Shown one piece after another: positions 1 to 5,084 of a stretch of DNA of 5,085 bases. Numbering within the stretch: the stretch's first letter is position 1; the number at the start of each line of letters is the position of its first letter. Source of the stretch: Flavobacteriales bacterium. GTDB lineage: Bacteria > Bacteroidota > Bacteroidia > Flavobacteriales_F > PHOS-HE28. The notes under the pieces are model-generated. The model had not been told where the DNA came from and did no database searches. It worked only from the letters and a program-made list of their open reading frames with translations. The position numbers and the translations under genes are program-made. Location: positions 1-5,085 of the forward strand of contig JADZGG010000004.1 in the NCBI GenBank assembly GCA_020854015.1, in the 5' to 3' direction.

Positions 1-1
1 C

Positions 2-544
2 ACCGATGTCGCCTTCCCGGTCATTTTCACCACCGCCTATGATGAGCATGCGGTCCGTGCCTTCCGTGTGAACGCCTTGGATTACCTGTTGAAGCCCATC
101 AAGAAGGAAGAGTTGGAAGCGGCCGTCAACCGGGCCCGGTCCCTCGGTGTCGTTCGTGACCATGTGAAGGTGCAACCCTCCTCCGAGACCCCGTCCATCG
201 CTCCGATCAAGCGGTTCCTGATCCGTTATGGCGATCATTTCAAGGTGGTCGAGCCCAAGGACATCGCCTACATCTATTCCCAGGAGAAGAACACGTTCAT
301 CCGTACCCGCGAAGGACGTGACCTGCCTTTGGACGAAAGCCTGGACCGTTTGGAGAAACAGATGGACCCTGAACGCTTCTTTCGCTTGAACCGCCAGCTG
401 ATCATTCACTTCGAGAGCATCAAGGAACTGCTGGCCTACAGCAAGAGCCGCGTGAAAGTGATCCTTGAGCCAGCCTATACCGAGGATGCGGTTGTGAGCA
501 GCGAACGAAGCGCTGAGTTCAAGCGTTGGTTATCCGGGCATTGA
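2..544 (+). CDS. LytTR-family response regulator (5' end outside window)
   Basis: This is the C-terminal 180 residues of a two-component response regulator that should bind DNA in the cytoplasm after phosphorylation by a partner sensor kinase. The reading frame is open from base 2, so the GTG at 68 is an internal Val codon and not the start. Visible residues 1-35 are the end of a receiver (REC) domain: FTTAY carries the conserved Thr of strand 4 (about residue 10-11), and LDYLLKPI carries the conserved Lys (about residue 31). A Pro/Ser-rich linker follows. Residues of about 71-178 form a LytTR DNA-binding domain, with DIAYIYSQEKNTFIRT and the hallmark FFRLNRQLIIHFESI. The phosphoacceptor Asp lies upstream of the window. 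In Bacteroidota such genes usually sit beside a LytS/YehU-type histidine kinase, which would be upstream here. The family call is very secure; the target genes are unknown. Confidence 0.95.
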   Translation, partial: TDVAFPVIFTTAYDEHAVRAFRVNALDYLLKPIKKEELEAAVNRARSLGVVRDHVKVQPSSETPSIAPIKRFLIRYGDHFKVVEPKDIAYIYSQEKNTFIRTREGRDLPLDESLDRLEKQMDPERFFRLNRQLIIHFESIKELLAYSKSRVKVILEPAYTEDAVVSSERSAEFKRWLSGH

Positions 545-547
545 GCG

Positions 548-563
548 GTTGCCTCCTGGCAAC
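548..563 (+). terminator. Small hairpin just after the LytTR stop codon
   Basis: GTTGCC (548-553) and GGCAAC (558-563) form a perfect 6-bp stem around a TCCT loop, beginning 3 bases after the stop codon. The position suits a transcript end, but no T-tract follows. It is therefore at best a weak or factor-dependent terminator, or an mRNA 3'-end stabiliser. The call rests on position and symmetry only. Confidence 0.25.
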
Positions 564-629
564 GCCGTGGCTCACGTACCGGTCGTCATGTTCATCCCCC
601 CATCCTCCCGCTTCGTCAGGGATCCGTTG

Positions 630-657
630 TTGACCCTTGCACGTCGCTCTAGCTTTG
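630..657 (+). promoter_or_regulatory. Bacteroidota-type promoter (-33 TTG / -7 TAnnTTTG)
   Basis: TAGCTTTG at 650-657 matches the Bacteroidota -7 consensus TAnnTTTG exactly. A TTG at 630-632, itself part of GTTGTTGAC, lies 17 bp upstream and fits the -33 element. Transcription would start near 662-667, leaving a leader of only about 13-18 bases before the ATG at 680. The site lies in the only sizeable gap upstream of the five-gene operon, so it is the best candidate for its main promoter. The GGGAG at 660-664 is about 15 bases from the ATG, too far to be a good ribosome binding site. Confidence 0.6.
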
Positions 658-679
658 TTGGGAGCTTACACTCAGCTGT

Positions 680-1426
680 ATGAACACGCGAACATTTTCT
701 CTGAGTTTCTGGTCTGTTGGACTGGTTCTGGTCTTGGTGATCGGAGGGTTGATGCTCCCTGGTTGCAAGCATGAACCCCCTGTACCGCCGGAACTGGTTG
801 ATGATGGCGGTGGAAATGGTGGTGGTGATACCACAACGGTGAACCCCGATCCTTGCGATCCGGATACGGTCTATTTCCAGAACACTGTGCTCCCCTTGCT
901 TGTTTCCTACTGTGCCGGGACCGGTTGCCATGACGCGATAACCCACGAGGATGGCGTGCGCTTGTACGACTATGCCCATATCATGCAGCAGGTCACTCCT
1001 GGAGATCCGGCGGACAGCGATCTCTGGGACAAAGGCATCGCAGAGACCGGTGGTGATGCTATGCCACCCCCGGATCAACCCCAACTGACGTCCCAACAGG
1101 AGCAGGCCATTTACACCTGGATCATGCAAGGTGCCCAGAACAACGAGTGTCTTGGTTGTGACACCACCAATGTGACATACAACGGCACTATCAAGCCCCT
1201 GTTCCAGTCCAAGTGCAACGGTTGCCATAGTGGCTCAAGCCCTGATGGCAACTTGGATCTTTCGCAGTATTCCGTATCGAACACGATCGCCATGGATGGT
1301 CGCCTGGCCGGTTCAGTACAGCATTTGACATCCTACAACGCCATGCCCCCCAGCGGTGGCATGCTGCCCAATTGTGAGATCGACCAGATCCTGATCTGGA
1401 TCCAGGACGGAGCCCCTAACAACTGA
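680..1426 (+). CDS. Di-heme cytochrome c-like lipoprotein
   Basis: This 248-residue exported protein should carry two covalently bound hemes and act in electron transfer outside the inner membrane. Residues 11-29 form a hydrophobic signal ending in LPGC, a lipobox with lipidated Cys29 (Pro at -2 is unusual). A Gly/Asp-rich linker follows at 41-53. Two similar modules come next. Module 1 (about 59-155) has the heme motif CAGTGCH (Cys78, Cys83, His84), a CX4CH form, with a possible distal ligand Met128 in AMPP. Module 2 (about 160-248) has a classical CNGCH (Cys179, Cys182, His183) with Met222, again in AMPP. Both end in WI-x-x-GA-x-NN. The layout resembles the Planctomycete-type cytochrome c domain (PF07635-like) common in Bacteroidota. 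Extra Cys59, 157, 160 and 232 may form disulfides. The gene follows a good promoter, and its TGA overlaps the next ATG. Heme binding is inferred from the motifs; the redox partner is unknown. Confidence 0.85.
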   Translation: MNTRTFSLSFWSVGLVLVLVIGGLMLPGCKHEPPVPPELVDDGGGNGGGDTTTVNPDPCDPDTVYFQNTVLPLLVSYCAGTGCHDAITHEDGVRLYDYAHIMQQVTPGDPADSDLWDKGIAETGGDAMPPPDQPQLTSQQEQAIYTWIMQGAQNNECLGCDTTNVTYNGTIKPLFQSKCNGCHSGSSPDGNLDLSQYSVSNTIAMDGRLAGSVQHLTSYNAMPPSGGMLPNCEIDQILIWIQDGAPNN

Positions 1427-1791
1427 TGCAAGCCGTGAGAGCGAGTTCGTCCTTCTTTTTCCTGGCGGCATGCATGCTCAGCCTTTCGAGCTGCTACTAC
1501 GATGTGGAGGAGGAACTCTATCCGTCCACCTCATGCGACCTGACCGATACGAAGTTCGCGACCACCGTGGATCCGATCATCGCCACCAATTGTGCGGTTC
1601 CGGGTTGCCATGTGCCCGGCGGTAGTTCGCCTGACCTCACCACCTATGCCACCATCAAGGCCAACGTGGACAACGGCAGCATCCAGCAGCGTGCGCTGAT
1701 CGATAAGGACATGCCTTCTTCAGCTCCGCTCAGCGCTTGCGACCAGGCCAAATTGCAGGCATGGATCGATAACGGAGCGAACAACAACTGA
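1426..1791 (+). CDS. Mono-heme cytochrome c-like lipoprotein (CX4CH)
   Basis: This small lipoprotein of 121 residues holds one heme module related to those of the upstream gene. Its start ATG overlaps the previous stop (TGATG), which implies translational coupling. The signal peptide ends in LSLSSC, giving lipidated Cys23. It is followed by YYDVEEE, an acidic run that recalls the surface-export signals of Bacteroidota lipoproteins. The module (about 37-121) has CAVPGCH (Cys56, Cys61, His62), the CX4CH spacing also seen in module 1 of the neighbour. It also has a candidate axial ligand Met96 (DMPSS), an extra Cys pair (Cys37, Cys105) and the same WI-x-x-GA-x-NN ending. It probably passes electrons to or from the di-heme protein. 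CX4CH is less common than CXXCH, so heme attachment is likely but not certain. Confidence 0.8.
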   Translation: MQAVRASSSFFFLAACMLSLSSCYYDVEEELYPSTSCDLTDTKFATTVDPIIATNCAVPGCHVPGGSSPDLTTYATIKANVDNGSIQQRALIDKDMPSSAPLSACDQAKLQAWIDNGANNN

Positions 1792-1794
1792 TCC

Positions 1795-2205
1795 ATGAAC
1801 AAGCGCATCCTCATCATCCTGATGACTTTAGCGGTCGTTGCAGGGGGCATCTACGGCTACCGTGAATGGAACCGTGGCTTGGAGCAGGCGAACGAAGTGA
1901 AGGCCGAGGTCACCCTCACCGCCGAGGAACTCTTCAAGGCATACACCTCGGATGAAGCTGGTGCGAATCAGAAATTCACCGATAAGGTGGTGCAGGTCTC
2001 AGGTACTGTGCGGGAAGTGAACGGAGGCAATGGAAGCCCGGTGAACGTTCTGCTCGAGACCGGTGACCCCTTGGGGGCTGTGGTCTGCGAGTTCGCAGCC
2101 GACATGACCATCGAGCTGAAGAGCGGGGCCAAGACCACAGTGAAAGGCTTCTGTACAGGCTACAACCTGGACGTGCTGTTGCAACGCTGTGCCATTGTGG
2201 AATGA
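1795..2205 (+). CDS. Membrane-anchored OB-fold protein (tRNA_anti-like family)
   Basis: This 136-residue protein has one N-terminal membrane helix (about residues 4-21, after MNKR) with no lipobox, so it is probably anchored in the inner membrane with its domain in the periplasm. Residues of about 40-136 match the pattern of the tRNA_anti-like OB-fold family (PF12869-like): LTAEELFKAY, an AGANQKFTDKVVQVSGTV strand pair, VVCEF, and a C-terminal VKGFCTGYNLDVLLQRCAIV. Despite the family name, no RNA role is expected for an exported member. Cys98, Cys120 and Cys132 sit at positions that, from memory, often hold Cys in this family, so a disulfide is possible. The gene starts 3 bases after the cytochrome stop codon, so it is clearly in the same operon. 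Its ligand is unknown; it may be an assembly or binding factor for the redox proteins next to it. Confidence 0.75.
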   Translation: MNKRILIILMTLAVVAGGIYGYREWNRGLEQANEVKAEVTLTAEELFKAYTSDEAGANQKFTDKVVQVSGTVREVNGGNGSPVNVLLETGDPLGAVVCEFAADMTIELKSGAKTTVKGFCTGYNLDVLLQRCAIVE

Positions 2206-2230
2206 CCTTTGAATTGACCGAACGAAACAC

Positions 2231-2794
2231 ATGACCATGAACACCACGATCAAGAGCTTGGCCCTCGTCTGCCTGCTGATCCCCACTCTGTCCAATGCTC
2301 AGGAGCGTTTCGCCAGTCGCACCGGCCATGTGGCCTTCCGTTCGGAGACGACCGTGGAGACCATTGAGGCGAACAATCACAAGGCCACCAGTGTGTATGA
2401 TCCCAACACTGGTGCGCTGGAGTTCGCGGTTCTGATCAAGGCTTTCGAGTTCGAGAAGGCTCTGATGCAAGAGCATTTCAACGAGAACTATATGGAGAGC
2501 AATACCTATCCCAAGGCGGTTTTCAAGGGTAAAGTGGTGGGTGTTACCGCCGCAGATCTGAAGAAGCCTGGTAAGCACGATGTCACCGTGGAAGGGGAGC
2601 TCACCATGCACGGCGTTTCGAACAAGGTCACCAACAAGGCCACCATCAGCGTGGAGCCCACCGGTACCCTGAAGGCCGAAAGCAACTTCGTCATCAAGGC
2701 GGAGGATTACAAGATCGATATCCCCTCCGTTGTCCGTAAACAGATCGCTGAAGAGATCCAGGTGAAGGTCCGGATCGATTACCAAAAAATGTAG
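2231..2794 (+). CDS. YceI-family periplasmic lipid-binding protein
   Basis: This 187-residue protein of the YceI family folds as a lipocalin-like barrel in the periplasm. Characterised members bind polyisoprenoid-type lipids, and E. coli yceI sits beside a cytochrome b561 gene. The signal peptide spans residues 1-23, with probable cleavage after SNA before QERF. Family marks are the TGHVAFRSET strand, the NTYPKAVFKG stretch (91-100), the signature GELTMHGVSNKV (122-133) and the closing FVIKAEDYKIDIPSVVRKQI region. The length is normal for the family. ATG codons at 2231 and 2237 are both possible starts; the choice changes only the first two residues. It lies 25 bases after the OB-fold gene, with no convincing promoter between them. 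Its place among cytochromes suggests carriage of a quinone or other isoprenoid, but that is inference. Confidence 0.92.
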   Translation: MTMNTTIKSLALVCLLIPTLSNAQERFASRTGHVAFRSETTVETIEANNHKATSVYDPNTGALEFAVLIKAFEFEKALMQEHFNENYMESNTYPKAVFKGKVVGVTAADLKKPGKHDVTVEGELTMHGVSNKVTNKATISVEPTGTLKAESNFVIKAEDYKIDIPSVVRKQIAEEIQVKVRIDYQKM

Positions 2795-2829
2795 TCGTGT
2801 TCCGGTACGGTCCGATCCGGGCCTCCTGG

Positions 2830-2855
2830 CGGCTGGGGGCGCAAGCTCCCAGCCG
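2830..2855 (+). promoter_or_regulatory. Strong GNRA-loop hairpin between yceI-like and DUF5777 genes
   Basis: An 11-bp stem pairs 2830-2840 (CGGCTGGGGGC) with 2845-2855 (GCTCCCAGCCG), with one G-U wobble (2838/2847) and a GCAA tetraloop at 2841-2844. It fills most of the 89-base gap between the YceI stop codon and the chosen start of the next gene. The sequence after it is pyrimidine-rich (TATTCTTC) but has no T-run, so it is not a standard intrinsic terminator. It could be a partial terminator or attenuator, an RNA-processing or stability element that sets the amount of the last gene's product, or a copy of a dispersed palindromic repeat. Confidence 0.6.
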
Positions 2856-2883
2856 TATTCTTCAGTTCTCAGCCCTTCCCCGA

Positions 2884-3831
2884 ATGCGCCACAAGCTCGT
2901 CCCCCTCGCCATCTTCCTTCTCCCGGTAACGCTTCAAGCACAGGACGACCTGCTGAGCCTTTTGGGTGAGGACACGAGCGTGATCCTGACAACGGCCAGC
3001 TTCAAGGCCACACGGGTCATCAACTCCAACAGCATCGAGAACACGGCCCACGGAGTGTTGGACTTCAGGATCAGTCACCGCTTCGGTGAACTTAGCACGG
3101 GTGTGGAGGAATTGTACGGGCTTGATCAAGCCACGATCCGGTTAGGTCTGGACTATGGGGTGACGGACCGCCTGATGGTAGGAGTGGGCCGCTCCAGTTT
3201 TCAGAAGACCATCGATGGATTTGCCAAGTATAAGATCCTTCGCCAGTGCGATCAGGGCTGTTCCATGCCCATCACCTTGTCGCTGGCGGCAGGTAGCTCC
3301 ATGACCACCTTGACCGCGGACAAAGTGCCTTGGTACGCGGATGGGCGCACCGACTATTTCACGCACCGTCTTTCCTATTACTTCCAGCTGATAGCTGGTC
3401 GAAAGTTCAGCGAGAATTTCACACTGCAGATCATGCCCGGTCTGGTGCATCGCAACCTGGTGAAGACCACCGCTGAGAAGAACGACGTGATCAACATCGG
3501 CGGAGCCGGTCGCTACAAGCTCACGAAGCGGTTGGCGATCAATGCCGAGTACTTCTATGTATTGCCCGATCAACTTGCGCAGCCGCAGACCCCTACGGAC
3601 CTCACGTATTTCAACTCCTTCAGCCTGGGCTTTGACATCGAGACGGGGGGGCACGTGTTCCAGCTCCATTGCACCAACAGTGCGGGCATGTTCGAGCGGG
3701 GCTACATCACGGAGACCACCGGCAACTGGCTGGACGGGGACATCCGATTCGGCTTCAACATCTCGCGGGTGTTCACCGTGCACGACCCCAAGGCCAAAGC
3801 GAACAAGAAGGTCAAGGAGGATACCTGGTGA
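2884..3831 (+). CDS. DUF5777-type outer-membrane beta-barrel protein
   Basis: With the ATG at 2884 this is a 315-residue exported protein. The start was chosen because MRHKLVPLAIFLLPVTLQAQ is a typical signal peptide with cleavage near AQ-DD. The frame can be read from a GTG at 2797, but that would add 29 unlikely residues and place a strong hairpin inside the gene. The mature part alternates polar and hydrophobic residues in short strands, as in a beta-barrel: ATIRLGLDYGVTDRLMVGVG, LTLQIMPGLVHRN-like segments, and a terminal RFGFNISRVFTV strand. The segments FKATRVINSNSIE, GVGRSSFQKTIDGFAKYK and TETTGNWLDGDIRFGF fit the DUF5777 beta-barrel family of Bacteroidota as I recall it. The role is unknown; it is probably an outer-membrane partner of the YceI and cytochrome proteins. 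The gene ends 11 bases from the convergent Usp gene. Family placement is fairly firm, function is not. Confidence 0.85.
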   Translation: MRHKLVPLAIFLLPVTLQAQDDLLSLLGEDTSVILTTASFKATRVINSNSIENTAHGVLDFRISHRFGELSTGVEELYGLDQATIRLGLDYGVTDRLMVGVGRSSFQKTIDGFAKYKILRQCDQGCSMPITLSLAAGSSMTTLTADKVPWYADGRTDYFTHRLSYYFQLIAGRKFSENFTLQIMPGLVHRNLVKTTAEKNDVINIGGAGRYKLTKRLAINAEYFYVLPDQLAQPQTPTDLTYFNSFSLGFDIETGGHVFQLHCTNSAGMFERGYITETTGNWLDGDIRFGFNISRVFTVHDPKAKANKKVKEDTW

Positions 3832-3842
3832 GCGCTGAGGGG

Positions 3843-4655
3843 CTACTGCTCCAGCACGAGCAGCGGAACATGCGTGTGCATGGCCATACGCTTGCTGCTG
3901 CTGCTGTGGAACAGCGAACCGAAGAAGCCAAGGTGGCGATGCACCACCACCACCAGGTCCACGTCGCTCTGATCGGCGAGGTCGTTGATTGCCGTGGCCA
4001 CGTTCTCGCCACTGACAGGATGGTGCGTGTGCGGAATGGCGCCAAGCAGATCGTCGTAGCTGGTACCGGATGCCAAGGGGTCCATTTCGCTGCCCTCCTC
4101 CAACACCCGTACGATCATGATCTCCGCCTTGCTCCAGCGGGCCAGGTCCAAGAGTATCTCCAACGAGTTCGGTCGCACTGGGGCCCCATCATCGGCCAAG
4201 AGTATCCGCTTGGGTTCGTGATAGGCCGAATCCTGCGGTACGGTGAGCACCGGCACCGTGGAGCGTTGAAGCACATCGGCGGCGTTGGAGCCGAACACCG
4301 TGGCCTTCAACCCACTGGCGCCTTGAGTGCCCATGACCACACACCGGGGTGAGTGTTCTTCGATGAGGTCGGCGATCACATTGGGCAATGTGCCGATCCG
4401 CACGCTGGTGCTGAGCTGTGTCCGCTGGAGGTCCGCCTTCGCGAGCAGTTCCTTCTGGAAAAGGATCATTCCTTCTTCTGCGGAGATGCGAAGCGCCTCG
4501 TTCATGCTAGGCAACGTCGCATCCATCATGTTCGGGTCCAGATAGGCGTGAACAAGAATGAACTGGTTGCCTTCCAGACCGAACAAGCGAAGGGCGTGTT
4601 CAGCGGCGTTCAGCGCGTTGGCGCTGAAATCGACGGGGATGAGGATGTTGGCCAT
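3843..4655 (-). CDS. Tandem-domain universal stress protein (UspA family)
   Basis: This 270-residue cytoplasmic protein has two fused Usp domains. Domain 1 (about 1-141) starts MANILIPVDFS with the conserved nucleotide-binding Asp9. It carries a complete ATP-binding motif G-2x-G-9x-G-S: Gly109, Gly112, Gly122-Ser-Asn in the stretch from VMGTQG to FGSN. Domain 2 (about 148-270) starts KRILLADDG and ends HTHVPLLVLEQ but lacks the glycine motif; the matching place reads VVVVHRHLGFFGSLFHSSSS. So only domain 1 is likely to bind ATP, and domain 2 may serve in dimerisation or regulation. Two short triplet runs lie in domain 2, coding for VVVV (3942-3953) and SSSS (3894-3905). The gene begins 29 bases after the small membrane protein gene and is probably cotranscribed with it. 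Usp proteins generally respond to starvation, oxygen or redox stress; the exact role here is unknown. Confidence 0.93.
   Translation of the reverse strand: MANILIPVDFSANALNAAEHALRLFGLEGNQFILVHAYLDPNMMDATLPSMNEALRISAEEGMILFQKELLAKADLQRTQLSTSVRIGTLPNVIADLIEEHSPRCVVMGTQGASGLKATVFGSNAADVLQRSTVPVLTVPQDSAYHEPKRILLADDGAPVRPNSLEILLDLARWSKAEIMIVRVLEEGSEMDPLASGTSYDDLLGAIPHTHHPVSGENVATAINDLADQSDVDLVVVVHRHLGFFGSLFHSSSSKRMAMHTHVPLLVLEQ
3846..3863. terminator. Hairpin at the convergent gene junction
   Basis: CTGCTC (3846-3851) and GAGCAG (3858-3863) form a perfect 6-bp stem. It lies over the last codons of the minus-strand Usp gene and just beyond the plus-strand operon stop at 3831. The two convergent genes are only 11 bases apart, so termination signals must overlap coding sequence. 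No T-tract follows on either strand, so a terminator role is weakly supported. Confidence 0.2.
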
Positions 4656-4684
4656 GGCGGTTCTGCTTCCGGCCGACCGGTGGG

Positions 4685-4879
4685 TCAGTGTCCTTGGCTG
4701 TCGCCTTGCTTGCCGCTGTCGAACAGGGCATAGCCCGTGAACACCAGGACGAGCATCACCACGAAGCTCACAAGCCCCTTGATGTTACCCACGGCCTCAG
4801 TGTCCAACAAGGCGAATTTGAAGGGGATCGCAAAGGCGAGGACCCAAAGGACGATGCCGATGATTCGTTTCGTGTTCAT
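4685..4879 (-). CDS. Small two-helix membrane protein, unknown function
   Basis: This 64-residue protein is not recognised as a named family. It has a positively charged start (MNTKR), one hydrophobic helix at about residues 6-24 (IIGIVLWVLAFAIPFKFALL), a short polar loop (DTEAVGN), a second helix at about 34-53 (GLVSFVVMLVLVFTGYALF) and a hydrophilic tail (DSGKQGDSQGH). The inside-positive rule suggests both ends face the cytoplasm. It is judged real because its membrane-protein pattern is clean and it fills the space between two co-directional genes: 55 bases after the Crp/Fnr stop and 29 bases before the Usp start. It is probably part of that operon and could be a small stress-linked or respiratory accessory protein; neither role is shown by the sequence. 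Confidence 0.75.
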   Translation of the reverse strand: MNTKRIIGIVLWVLAFAIPFKFALLDTEAVGNIKGLVSFVVMLVLVFTGYALFDSGKQGDSQGH

Positions 4880-4934
4880 GCCGGTGAATGCTGGGCCAAG
4901 GTAAGCAGCAGCCGTTGATCTGCATTGTTCCGCT

Positions 4935-5084
4935 TCAGTTCCGGGCCAGCAGCTCCAGTTTCTTCATGTCGCGCAGGTGAATGTCACGGCTTTGCAGCTC
5001 GATCAAGCCTTCATCGCGCAGGTCGCTCAAGGTCCGGATCAAAGACTCCGTCGCAGTGCCCACGATGGTGGCCAGGTCCTCGCG
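4935..5084 (-). CDS. Crp/Fnr-family transcription regulator, C-terminal end (5' end outside window)
   Basis: The last 49 codons of a gene run off the right edge on the minus strand; the TGA is at 4937-4935. The visible protein starts REDLATIVGTATESLIRTLS and ends KKLELLARN. It matches the winged helix-turn-helix of the Crp/Fnr family: helix EDLATIVG, turn, recognition helix ATESLIRTLSDL, then DEGLIEL and a wing strand RDIHLRD. In the recognition helix, Glu13 and Arg17 of the fragment align with the base-reading Glu and Arg shared by CRP (E181, R185) and FNR (E209, R213). The position of CRP Arg180 holds Thr, which argues against a CRP-type site. The effector domain is outside the window, so the signal (oxygen, NO, redox or cyclic nucleotide) cannot be told. 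It probably heads an operon with the small membrane protein and Usp. Confidence 0.9.
   Translation of the reverse strand, partial: REDLATIVGTATESLIRTLSDLRDEGLIELQSRDIHLRDMKKLELLARN

Noticed and set aside
68..70. GTG at 68 as the start of the LytTR gene
   Set aside because: The frame is open back to base 2 and encodes conserved receiver-domain residues (FTTAY), so the gene begins before the window.
572..1228. 218-codon open frame on the minus strand
   Set aside because: It lies opposite the di-heme cytochrome gene, shows no recognisable domain, signal or helix pattern, and covers the promoter region. It is a by-product of codon bias on the coding strand.
2204..2211. GACCTTTG as a promoter -7 element for the YceI gene
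   Set aside because: It misses the first base of TAnnTTTG and has no well-spaced -33 element. The gene is more likely transcribed from the upstream promoter.
2797..2883. GTG at 2797 as the start of the DUF5777-type gene
   Set aside because: It would put 29 charged and aromatic residues ahead of a clear signal peptide and place the strong hairpin inside the coding region. The ATG at 2884 gives a standard export signal.
1976..2992. 338-codon open frame on the minus strand
   Set aside because: It runs opposite three well-supported genes (OB-fold, YceI, DUF5777) and across their gaps. Its protein is rich in Arg, Gly and His with no domain pattern, typical of an antisense shadow in GC-rich DNA.
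3142..3783. 213-codon open frame on the minus strand
   Set aside because: It lies entirely opposite the DUF5777-type gene and has no family features.
3669..4352. 227-codon open frame on the plus strand across the convergent junction
   Set aside because: It overlaps the end of the DUF5777-type gene out of frame and the Usp gene antisense. Its protein is low-complexity and unlike any family I know.
4880..4934. Possible minus-strand promoter or Fnr-like site between the Crp/Fnr and small membrane protein genes
   Set aside because: TACCTTGG is one base off the -7 consensus with no -33 partner, and the single TTGATC has no matching inverted half-site.
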